Part shown: positions 1 to 5,563 of the stretch, one piece after another
How the letters are laid out: every line of letters begins with the position of its first letter
Numbering within the stretch: the stretch's first letter is position 1
NCBI GenBank assembly: GCA_001825565.1
Contig: MHXM01000034.1
Coordinates: forward strand, 1,731 to 7,293
Direction of reading: 5' to 3'
DNA: 5,563 nucleotides
From: Desulfuromonadaceae bacterium GWC2_58_13
GTDB taxonomy: Bacteria; Desulfobacterota; Desulfuromonadia; Desulfuromonadales; Trichloromonadaceae
Made by a program: the position numbers and the translations under genes
The notes under the pieces: model-generated
The model's input: only the letters and a program-made list of their open reading frames with translations
What the model was told of the DNA's origin: nothing
Databases searched by the model: none

Positions 1-1949
1 CCGGGATTGCGCTGGTCAATCACAACGGCCGGCTGCACGGGCAGCGTTTTCAGCGGCGGGAAGAGAACAATCGCCTGCGACAGGCCATTCAACGAGCCGA
101 ACAACGCTTCCGGCAACTTCTCGACCATGCCGGCGACGCCATTTTTTTCATCCATCCCGAAACCGGCGCCCTGCTCGCCGTGAACAAGGTCGCGGAACAG
201 CTTCTTGGCTACCCGGCCGAGGACATCCGGAAACGCCCTCTTTCCGATCTTTTTCCCGGCCAGCAGCGGCGCAGATATCTGCGTCTGGTGAAAACCGTCT
301 TGCGCGACGGCTACGGCGAAGAACCCGACCTGCTGATCCGCCGGGCGGACGGGCAGACCTTCCACGGCGCGGTGCATGCCCGCCTCGGCGACCTGGGCGA
401 AGACCGGGTCGTGCATGGGGTGCTGCGCGATGTGACCGAAATCAAGCGGATTGAAAAAGAGCTCCGGCTGAAGAACCGCGATCTGGCCCTGGTCAACGAC
501 ATTGCCCATCGGGCCGCCGCCAACCGTGATCTCAACGAGATGCTCGGAGAAATCCTGGCCGAGGTGGTCGATAACTTTAATGCCTCCGGCGGCGGCGTCT
601 ATCTGCTGCGCCATCAGGGAACCGAACTGCACCTGCTGGTGCATCGGGGGATCGAGCCCGAGGTTTTGACCGATCTGCAGCGGCTCCCCGTGGGCAAGGG
701 GTTGGTCGGCCGAGTCGCCGCCAACGGCAAACCGCGCTCGTCGCCGGACCTGAGAAAAGACTGCCGGGTCTGGTCCCCGGCGACCCACGCGGCCGGCTGG
801 CGGGGATTCCAGGCGATCCCCCTGGTATCGGACCAGCGCACGGTCGGGGTGATCTTTTTTTTCACCCGCCAGATCCGACTCTTTTCCTGCGATGAAGTCC
901 ACCTGCTGCTCGCCATCGGCAAGCAGGTGGGCACCGCCGTCGACAGTGTCGAATTGTACGAATCCCTGCAGTGGCAGTGCCGCCTCACCGAGGCGAGCAA
1001 CCGGGAGCTGGAAGAATCCCGCCAGCAATTGCGCTCCAGCCTCGCCCAGATGAAGAACTCCAACCGGATTCTCGAGCAGACGGAACGGATGAAAAGCAAC
1101 TTCCTGACCCTGGCCTCCCATGAACTGCGAACTCCCCTCACCTATGTACTTTCCGGCGCCGAACTCCTTGGCAACACCATGAAGGGACGCCTGAGCCATG
1201 ATGAAAGCCGGATGCTGGAGGCCATTCACCAGGGGGGCCGCCGCCTGCACGAGATCGTTCAGGATCTTATCGACATCGCCCGGATTGAATCGAACACCTG
1301 CCCCCTGGCTCGCGGCAAGGTGTTTCTGCCGGCCCTTCTCGCCGAAATCGGTCAGGAATTTAAGCCGGTATTTCACCAGCGGACTCTCACCTTCCGGGTC
1401 GCCGAGCTGCCGGTCAACAATCTCTACGGGGATGCCCGGCAACTTGGCAAAACCCTGCGCCGATTGCTGGAAAATGCGGTCAAATTCACCCCGGAAGGGG
1501 GACGGATCGAGATTGACGCCCAAATCCGCCAAGGCGACGAAATCCGCCGCGACGAAGCCCGCCTGAAACGTTTTTCGACCTTGTTTTTCAATCAGCCGTC
1601 GCCGGAGCGGCTGTTGCAGATCACCGTCAGCGACAACGGCGTAGGTATCGATCCCACGGAACACGTCCGGATTTTCGACAAGTTTTACGAAATCGGTTCT
1701 CCGGATCTTCATTTCACCTCGCGAACCCGCTTTGGCGGCAAGGGGGTCGGGCTCGGGCTTTCGCTGGTCAAGGGCGTCGTCGAAGCCCACGGCGGCATGA
1801 CCTGGGTCGAAAGTCCGGGAACGCTCCAGACGGGAACGGGCAGCGCCTTCCACCTGCTGCTTCCGTTGCCGCCTTCCCCGGAGGAGAAAAACGATGGCAA
1901 CCGTGCGGGCCTTTCTGGCCATCCCCCTGACCACGGCGATCACCGATGA
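1..1949 (+). CDS. Sensor histidine kinase (GAF?-PAS-GAF-HisKA-HATPase_c), 5' partial
   Basis: Soluble two-component sensor kinase expected to autophosphorylate on histidine and pass the phosphate to a response regulator not seen here. The frame is open from the left edge (first full codon at base 3; 648 residues visible), so the gene starts upstream. A GTG at 180 lies in the middle of the PAS domain and is not the start. Counting from the first visible codon: residues 1-30 look like the last helix of a GAF domain plus coiled-coil linker; PAS about 33-150; GAF about 160-318; coiled-coil linker; HisKA with H-box SHELRTP (His373); HATPase_c with N-box ENAVKF (Asn491), G1 DNGVGI (544-549), F-box FDKFYE and G2 GKGVGLGL (579-586). 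The long N-to-G1 spacing and the glycine-rich run before G2 recall a known HATPase subfamily from Geobacter and Chloroflexi. There are no membrane segments or receiver domain in the visible part. The signal sensed is unknown. The last 18 codons are read inside thpR in another frame. Confidence 0.93.
   Translation, partial: GIALVNHNGRLHGQRFQRREENNRLRQAIQRAEQRFRQLLDHAGDAIFFIHPETGALLAVNKVAEQLLGYPAEDIRKRPLSDLFPGQQRRRYLRLVKTVLRDGYGEEPDLLIRRADGQTFHGAVHARLGDLGEDRVVHGVLRDVTEIKRIEKELRLKNRDLALVNDIAHRAAANRDLNEMLGEILAEVVDNFNASGGGVYLLRHQGTELHLLVHRGIEPEVLTDLQRLPVGKGLVGRVAANGKPRSSPDLRKDCRVWSPATHAAGWRGFQAIPLVSDQRTVGVIFFFTRQIRLFSCDEVHLLLAIGKQVGTAVDSVELYESLQWQCRLTEASNRELEESRQQLRSSLAQMKNSNRILEQTERMKSNFLTLASHELRTPLTYVLSGAELLGNTMKGRLSHDESRMLEAIHQGGRRLHEIVQDLIDIARIESNTCPLARGKVFLPALLAEIGQEFKPVFHQRTLTFRVAELPVNNLYGDARQLGKTLRRLLENAVKFTPEGGRIEIDAQIRQGDEIRRDEARLKRFSTLFFNQPSPERLLQITVSDNGVGIDPTEHVRIFDKFYEIGSPDLHFTSRTRFGGKGVGLGLSLVKGVVEAHGGMTWVESPGTLQTGTGSAFHLLLPLPPSPEEKNDGNRAGLSGHPPDHGDHR
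847..867. repeat. Inverted repeat flanking a T8 tract inside the kinase gene
   Basis: A perfect 6-base inverted repeat (GGGTGA at 847-852, TCACCC at 862-867) encloses a 9-base T-rich loop that forms most of a run of eight T at 855-862. It encodes Ile-Phe-Phe-Phe-Thr in the second GAF domain. The stem is short and the T run is in the loop rather than after the stem, so it is not a standard intrinsic terminator. It may be coincidence. Confidence 0.3.
1880..1886 (+). promoter_or_regulatory. Ribosome binding site of thpR
   Basis: GGAGGAG lies 7 bases before the ATG at 1894, within the 3' end of the kinase reading frame. It supports the ATG at 1894 as the thpR start and therefore the 56-base overlap with the kinase gene. 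Confidence 0.8.
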
Positions 1950-2478
1950 AGCGGGACGCATTCAGCGGATCCTGACCCGGGAGCTGCCCGATATCCGTTG
2001 GATCAATCCCGCCAGCATGCACCTGACCCTCAAGTTTTTCGCCGCCGTTTCCGAAGAAACGCTTGAAAAAATAGGCCAAATCATGCTATCGGTAGGATGT
2101 TTGCTCCAGCCTTTTCCAATCGGCATCTCCGGGTTGGGAACCTTTCCGGCCCCCTCCCGGGCGCGGGTCTTCTGGCTCGGGATTAATGGGGGTCCGGCTC
2201 TGAACAGGCTCCATGGCATTTTTGACGAGAAATTTGAGCAGATCGGCCTTCCGCGCGAAGACCGTCCCTTCACCCCGCACCTGACCCTGGGACGCCGGCG
2301 ACAGGGAATCTCCATCCCCCTAACTGTTCAGCAACACTATCAAAAAATTGAGTGTGGCCGGTTTCGGGCCGACCGGGTTGTTCTCTACCAGAGTTGTCTT
2401 ACCCCGGCCGGAGCCGTCCATATCCCGCTGCGCACCGTGTTGCTCACCGGGTCACCCCCTGGGCACGGCCAGCCGTAA
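1894..2478 (+). CDS. thpR: RNA 2',3'-cyclic phosphodiesterase (2H / LigT family)
   Basis: A 194-residue cytosolic protein of the 2H phosphoesterase superfamily, which opens 2',3'-cyclic phosphate ends of RNA to 2'-phosphomonoesters; some members also show RNA 2'-5' ligase activity in vitro. Both signature tetrads are present: HLTL at residues 43-46 and HLTL at 129-132, each in its usual setting (RWINPASMHLTLKF and PFTPHLTLGRR). The N-terminus VRAFLAIPL is typical of the family, and length matches the usual 180-200 residues. The ATG is supported by a strong ribosome binding site 7 bases upstream. The gene overlaps the kinase by 56 bases and stops 33 bases before recA; thpR next to recA is a recurrent arrangement in deltaproteobacteria, often with cinA further upstream, which is not seen here. 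Around 2061-2100 the sequence is locally AT-richer, with codons rare in this window (ATA, CTA, GTA). The physiological RNA substrate is unknown for most bacteria. Confidence 0.93.
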   Translation: MATVRAFLAIPLTTAITDEAGRIQRILTRELPDIRWINPASMHLTLKFFAAVSEETLEKIGQIMLSVGCLLQPFPIGISGLGTFPAPSRARVFWLGINGGPALNRLHGIFDEKFEQIGLPREDRPFTPHLTLGRRRQGISIPLTVQQHYQKIECGRFRADRVVLYQSCLTPAGAVHIPLRTVLLTGSPPGHGQP

Positions 2479-2500
2479 GATTGAACACCACACCCTTTCG

Positions 2501-2506
2501 GGAGGA
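2501..2506 (+). promoter_or_regulatory. Ribosome binding site of recA
   Basis: GGAGGA ends 5 bases before the ATG at 2512. This near-perfect site is the clearest signal in the 33-base gap between thpR and recA and fixes the recA start. No LexA-type operator is visible in the gap. Confidence 0.85.
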
Positions 2507-2511
2507 TTTAC

Positions 2512-3534
2512 ATGGCGGAAACCAACCGCGACCGGGCCATCGACCTGGCCATCAGCCAGATAGAAAAACAGTTCGGCAAGGGAAGCATCATGCGGCTCGG
2601 CAAAGGCGCCGCCCTGCCGGGCGTCATGGCCATTTCCACCGGCGCGCTCAGCCTTGACATCGCCCTGGGCGTCGGCGGAGTGCCCCGGGGCAGGGTCATC
2701 GAAATCTTCGGTCCGGAGTCTTCGGGCAAAACCACCCTGGCCCTGCATATCGTCGCCGAAGCCCAAAAGGTGGGGGGAATGGCGGCCTTCGTCGACGCCG
2801 AGCACGCCCTCGACATCGGCTACGCCCGCAAGCTCGGGGTCAACACCGACGACCTGCTGGTTTCCCAACCCGATACCGGCGAACAGGCCCTGGAAATTTC
2901 CGAAACCCTGGTCCGCAGCGGCGCCATCGATGTCCTGGTGGTCGACTCGGTAGCGGCCCTGGTCCCCCGCGCCGAAATCGAGGGCGAGATGGGCGATTCG
3001 CACATGGGCCTGCAGGCCCGTTTGATGTCCCAGGCTCTGCGCAAGCTGACCGCTACGATCAGCAAAACCAACTGCTGCGTGATTTTCATCAACCAGATCC
3101 GCATGAAAATCGGCGTCATGTTCGGCAATCCGGAAACCACCACCGGCGGTAACGCCCTCAAGTTTTATGCCTCGGTTCGCATGGACATCCGCCGCATCGC
3201 CTCGCTCAAGAGCGGGCAGGATGTAATCGGCAACCGCACCCGGGTCAAGGTAGTCAAAAACAAGGTCGCCCCGCCCTTCAAGGAAGCCGAATTCGACATC
3301 ATGTACAATCAGGGGATTTCCCGGGAAGGGGACATCGTCGATCTCGGCGCCGACAGCAACATCATCGACAAAAGCGGCGCCTGGTTTTCCTACGGTAGCG
3401 AACGCATCGGCCAGGGCCGGGAAAACGCCAAGCAGTTCCTCCGCGACCACCCCGACATGGCCCGGGAAATCGAGCAGAAGATCCTTTCCCATTACGGTCT
3501 GCCGACGACCGAGGCTTCCACTGAAGGAGCATAG
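2512..3534 (+). CDS. recA: Recombinase RecA
   Basis: ATP-dependent DNA strand-exchange protein for homologous recombination and recombinational repair; as a filament on single-stranded DNA it also promotes LexA self-cleavage. At 340 residues it is near full family length. Landmarks: Walker A GPESSGKTT at 67-75, the catalytic glutamate in VDAEHALD (Glu97), Walker B VLVVD at 141-145, loop L1 around EIEGEMGDSHMG (155-166), FINQIRMKIG with the ATP-sensing Gln195, and loop L2 NPETTTGGNALKF at 207-219. The C-terminal domain contains FLRDHPDMAREIE. The final tail (PTTEASTEGA) is shorter and less acidic than that of E. coli. The start ATG has GGAGGA 5 bases upstream and gives the standard N-terminus. 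The TAG stop falls 3 bases before the pilT-like ATG, whose ribosome binding site is inside the recA 3' end, so the two are probably co-transcribed and translationally coupled. Confidence 0.99.
   Translation: MAETNRDRAIDLAISQIEKQFGKGSIMRLGKGAALPGVMAISTGALSLDIALGVGGVPRGRVIEIFGPESSGKTTLALHIVAEAQKVGGMAAFVDAEHALDIGYARKLGVNTDDLLVSQPDTGEQALEISETLVRSGAIDVLVVDSVAALVPRAEIEGEMGDSHMGLQARLMSQALRKLTATISKTNCCVIFINQIRMKIGVMFGNPETTTGGNALKFYASVRMDIRRIASLKSGQDVIGNRTRVKVVKNKVAPPFKEAEFDIMYNQGISREGDIVDLGADSNIIDKSGAWFSYGSERIGQGRENAKQFLRDHPDMAREIEQKILSHYGLPTTEASTEGA
3524..3529 (+). promoter_or_regulatory. Ribosome binding site of the pilT-like gene, inside recA
   Basis: AAGGAG lies in the last codons of recA, 8 bases before the ATG at 3538. 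Its position means ribosomes finishing recA could reinitiate on the next gene, which supports an operon reading. Confidence 0.75.
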
Positions 3535-3537
3535 GGT

Positions 3538-4692
3538 ATGGAGTTGAACGAAATTCTCGGCGTCGCGCTCAAGGCCCGCGCCTCGGATATTCATCTCAAA
3601 GCCGGGCTGCCGCCGACCTACCGCATCGACGGCAGTCTGCGTCCGCATCCCAAGGCCACCCGACTGGCGCCCGAAGAACTCAAGAAGATGGCCTTCTCGA
3701 TCATGAACGAGCGCCAGCGCAAGCGGTTCGAGGATGTGCACGAGGTCGACCTGGCCTACGGCGTCCCGGGGCTCGGGCGCTTTCGCGTCAACGTCTTTTC
3801 CCAGCGCGGCTCGATCTCCATGGTGCTGCGTTTCATCCCTTTTGAAATCAAGTCGCTGGACGAGCTGACCCTGCCGCCGGTCCTGAAAAAGTTAGCCACC
3901 GAACAGCGCGGCCTGGTCCTGGTCACCGGCGCCACCGGTTCGGGCAAATCGACAACCCTGGCGGCGATGATCGACTGCATCAACAACAGCCGCACCGGCC
4001 ACATCGTCACCATCGAAGACCCCATCGAGTACCTGCACAAGGACAAAAGCTGCATCATCAACCAGCGCGAGGTCGGTTTCGACACCGAAAGTTTCGACGT
4101 CGCCCTGAAAAGCGCCCTGCGCCAGGACCCCGACGTCATCCTGGTCGGCGAGATGCGCGACTACGAGACCATCGAGACCGCCCTGACCGCGGCCGAGACC
4201 GGCCACCTGGTGCTGTCGACCCTGCACACCATCGACGCCCCCGAGACCATCAACCGCATCATCTCGGTCTTCCCCCCGTTCCAGCAACGGCAGGTCCGGC
4301 TGCAACTGGCCGGAGTCATCAAGGGGATCGTTTCGCAGCGGCTGGTTCCCCGGGCCGACGGCAAGGGCCGGGTCCCGGCCATCGAGGTTATGGTTTCGAC
4401 CGCCCGCACCCGTGAAATGATCGACGACAAGGAAAAAACCCGGATGTTGCGAGATGCCATTCAGCAGGGGTTCGTCTCCTACGGCATGCAGACCTTCGAC
4501 CAATCCTTGATGAGTTTGTTGAAAAAACAGTTGATCACCTTTGACGAAGCCCTGCGCCAGTGTTCCAACCCCGATGACTTCAAGTTGAAATTCTCCGGGA
4601 TTTCCTCGGGTTCGGACCTGAGCTGGGATGATTTCGACAAGGACGAAGGCGCCGCCAAGAAAGAAAGCGACGACATCCAGATTGACCGCTGA
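3538..4692 (+). CDS. pilT: PilT-family type IV pilus ATPase (retraction-type paralogue)
   Basis: Cytosolic secretion-superfamily ATPase; the family forms hexamers at the base of type IV pili and powers pilus retraction. The 384 residues contain a PAS-like N-terminal domain (about 1-115, starting ELNEILGVALKARASDIHL), Walker A GATGSGKST at 131-139, the Asp box TIEDPIEY at 158-165 with the catalytic glutamate Glu160, Walker B DPDVILVGEMRD at 197-208, and the His box GHLVLSTLHT at 222-231. The Walker A Ala at position 132 (Pro in classic PilT) and the following AAMID recall PilU-type members. The AIRNLIRE-like motif of classic PilT is replaced by TARTREMIDDKE (288-299), and an acidic tail of about 30 residues follows FSGI. 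Geobacter species carry several pilT paralogues; this one, encoded next to recA, is not clearly the main retraction motor. No pilus genes are visible nearby. The start has AAGGAG 8 bases upstream. The tail overlaps recX by up to 65 bases. Confidence 0.93.
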   Translation: MELNEILGVALKARASDIHLKAGLPPTYRIDGSLRPHPKATRLAPEELKKMAFSIMNERQRKRFEDVHEVDLAYGVPGLGRFRVNVFSQRGSISMVLRFIPFEIKSLDELTLPPVLKKLATEQRGLVLVTGATGSGKSTTLAAMIDCINNSRTGHIVTIEDPIEYLHKDKSCIINQREVGFDTESFDVALKSALRQDPDVILVGEMRDYETIETALTAAETGHLVLSTLHTIDAPETINRIISVFPPFQQRQVRLQLAGVIKGIVSQRLVPRADGKGRVPAIEVMVSTARTREMIDDKEKTRMLRDAIQQGFVSYGMQTFDQSLMSLLKKQLITFDEALRQCSNPDDFKLKFSGISSGSDLSWDDFDKDEGAAKKESDDIQIDR

Positions 4693-5140
4693 CTCCGCCC
4701 TGGCCGCCGCCTTTCGGCTGCTCGCCCTGCGCGACCGCAGCGAACACGACCTGGCCGGTCGTCTGCGCCGCAAGGGATTCGGCGCCGATGACATCGGCAC
4801 CGCCTTGGAGCGCTGCAAAGCCCTGGGCTACCTGGATGACAACCGGTTCGCCCGGCAGCGCGCGAAAAGCCTGCTGGCCAGCGGCCGAGCGGCGGGGCCC
4901 CGACTGCTGGCCGAATTGAAACAACAGGGGATCGCCGAAGATCTGGCTCGAATTGCCATCAGCGAGGCAGGTCATGCGGTCGATCCGGACCAGATTCTCA
5001 ACGACCTGCTGCGGAAACGATTCGCCGGCTTCAACTACGCCGAGGCCGATGACCGGCAACGACGGCGGGTCATTCAATATTTCATGCGCCGCGGGTTCTC
5101 ACTGTCCCGGGTTCTGTCATTATTAAAAGAAGAGAGGTAA
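4628..5140 (+). CDS. recX: Regulatory protein RecX (RecA modulator)
   Basis: Small helical protein that binds the RecA filament and usually limits its assembly and activity. The 170-residue reading shows the RecX layout of tandem three-helix repeats: ALAAAFRLLALRDRSEHDLAGRLRRKGF, then ALGYLDDNRFARQRAKSLL, then GPRLLAELKQQGI, and a C-terminal repeat ending YFMRRGFSLSRVLSLL. The start is uncertain. The ATG at 4628 overlaps the pilT-like gene by 65 bases and adds a basic leader (TRTKAPPRKK), a common kind of RecX N-terminus, but has only a weak ribosome binding site. A TTG at 4682, with an 11-base overlap, would begin just before the first conserved helix. The frame has no other ATG between 4628 and the RecX core. 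Its partner recA lies upstream, separated by the pilT-like gene; alaS follows after 11 bases, the common recX-alaS order. Confidence 0.9.
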   Translation: MISTRTKAPPRKKATTSRLTADSALAAAFRLLALRDRSEHDLAGRLRRKGFGADDIGTALERCKALGYLDDNRFARQRAKSLLASGRAAGPRLLAELKQQGIAEDLARIAISEAGHAVDPDQILNDLLRKRFAGFNYAEADDRQRRRVIQYFMRRGFSLSRVLSLLKEER

Positions 5141-5151
5141 CCAGGCAAACC

Positions 5152-5563
5152 ATGATTTCCGGCAAAGAACTCCGCTCCCGTTTTCTGAACTTTTTCGCCC
5201 AGCGCGGCCACACCGTGGTGGCATCCTCGCCGCTGGTCCCTCACAACGATCCGACTCTGCTCTTCACCAATGCCGGGATGAATCAGTTCAAGGACTGTTT
5301 CCTGGGCAACGAAAAACGCGAGTACGTGCGCGCCGCCTCGTCGCAGAAGTGCGTTCGCGCCGGCGGCAAGCACAACGACCTGGAAAATGTCGGTCGGACG
5401 GCCCGTCACCATACCTTTTTCGAAATGCTCGGCAACTTCTCCTTCGGCGACTATTTCAAGAAAGAGGCGATTGCCTTTGCCTGGGAATTTTTGACCGAAG
5501 ACCTGAAACTCGACAAAAACCACCTCTACGTCACCGTTTACACCGACGACGACGAAGCGGCCG
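5152..5563 (+). CDS. alaS: Alanyl-tRNA synthetase, N-terminal part (3' partial)
   Basis: Class II aminoacyl-tRNA synthetase that charges tRNA(Ala) with alanine. The first 137 codons are in the window and the frame is open at the right edge; the full protein is usually about 870-880 residues, so only part of the catalytic domain is seen. Diagnostic runs are SPLVPHNDPTLLFTNAGMNQFK (class II motif 1 region), SQKCVRAGGKHNDLENVG and RHHTFFEMLGNFSFGDYF (motif 2 region). The N-terminus MISGKELRSRFLNFF matches the usual AlaS start closely. The ATG at 5152 is 11 bases after the recX stop; upstream AGAGAGG (5131-5137) is somewhat distant at 14 bases, and CAGG at 5142-5145 is closer but weak. No terminator or promoter separates it from recX, so alaS may be transcribed with the recA group, perhaps with its own promoter not recognised here. 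Confidence 0.98.
   Translation, partial: MISGKELRSRFLNFFAQRGHTVVASSPLVPHNDPTLLFTNAGMNQFKDCFLGNEKREYVRAASSQKCVRAGGKHNDLENVGRTARHHTFFEMLGNFSFGDYFKKEAIAFAWEFLTEDLKLDKNHLYVTVYTDDDEAA

Noticed and set aside
847..870. Intrinsic terminator at the inverted repeat with T8
   Set aside because: The T run lies in the loop rather than after the stem, the stem is only 6 base pairs, and it sits in the middle of an intact reading frame.
1430..1700. Apparent insertion of extra residues between the N and G1 boxes of the kinase
   Set aside because: The longer spacing, together with the serine/arginine and glycine-rich run before G2, fits a HATPase subfamily I recall from Geobacter and Chloroflexi kinases, so it is not treated as novel.
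2394..2424. TTGTCT and CATATC as a sigma-70 promoter for recA
   Set aside because: The spacing is 19 bases and the -10 matches only 3 of 6 consensus positions, so it is not better than chance.
2452..3741. Long open frame (429 codons) on the minus strand opposite recA
   Set aside because: recA is certain on the + strand; the antisense protein resembles no family, is rich in Gly, Ala, Asp and Val as expected from the complement of GC-biased codons, and has no ribosome binding site of note.
3892..4818. Open frame of 308 codons on the minus strand opposite the pilT-like gene and recX
   Set aside because: Same artefact of high GC and third-position bias; it spans the junction of two well-supported + strand genes and shows no recognisable domain.
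5092..5115. Direct repeat CGGGTTCT (5092-5099 and 5108-5115) near the recX end
   Set aside because: Only 8 bases, inside coding sequence and in different codon phases; most likely chance.

Overview
The window is a compact, GC-rich stretch (roughly 60% G+C by eye) with every gene on the + strand and no non-coding gap longer than about 33 bases. Gene order and protein style fit a Desulfuromonadales/Geobacter-type deltaproteobacterium (Desulfuromonadota). The pointers are a soluble multidomain PAS-GAF histidine kinase of a type common there, a thpR-recA pair, and a PilT-family ATPase placed between recA and recX ahead of alaS. This placement is inference from gene order and remembered homologues; no database search was possible.

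Layout. Bases 1-1949 hold the 3' part of a sensor histidine kinase whose true start lies before the window; the visible part is the end of a probable GAF domain, then PAS, GAF, HisKA and HATPase_c. Its last 56 bases overlap thpR (1894-2478), an RNA 2',3'-cyclic phosphodiesterase of the 2H family. A 33-base gap with a strong ribosome binding site leads into recA (2512-3534), the recombinase. Three bases after the recA stop, a PilT-type hexameric ATPase begins (3538-4692). Its acidic C-terminal tail overlaps the start of recX (4628-5140 as called here), a RecA regulator. Eleven bases later alaS, alanyl-tRNA synthetase, begins at 5152 and runs off the right edge.

How they work together. recA and recX form the expected recombinase/modulator pair, and recX-alaS adjacency is widespread in bacteria. 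The PilT-like gene is the odd member: a pilus-retraction-type motor ATPase embedded between them and probably translated from the same message. No recognisable LexA operator or convincing sigma-70 promoter is visible directly ahead of recA, so recA may be read through from thpR or from a promoter inside it.

I found no mobile element, CRISPR array, RNA gene or clear terminator. Nothing here amounts to a wholly undescribed system. The points most worth checking are the recA-pilT-recX arrangement, the divergent PilT with its acidic tail that overlaps a basic RecX N-terminus, and the homopolymer T tracts inside the kinase gene.
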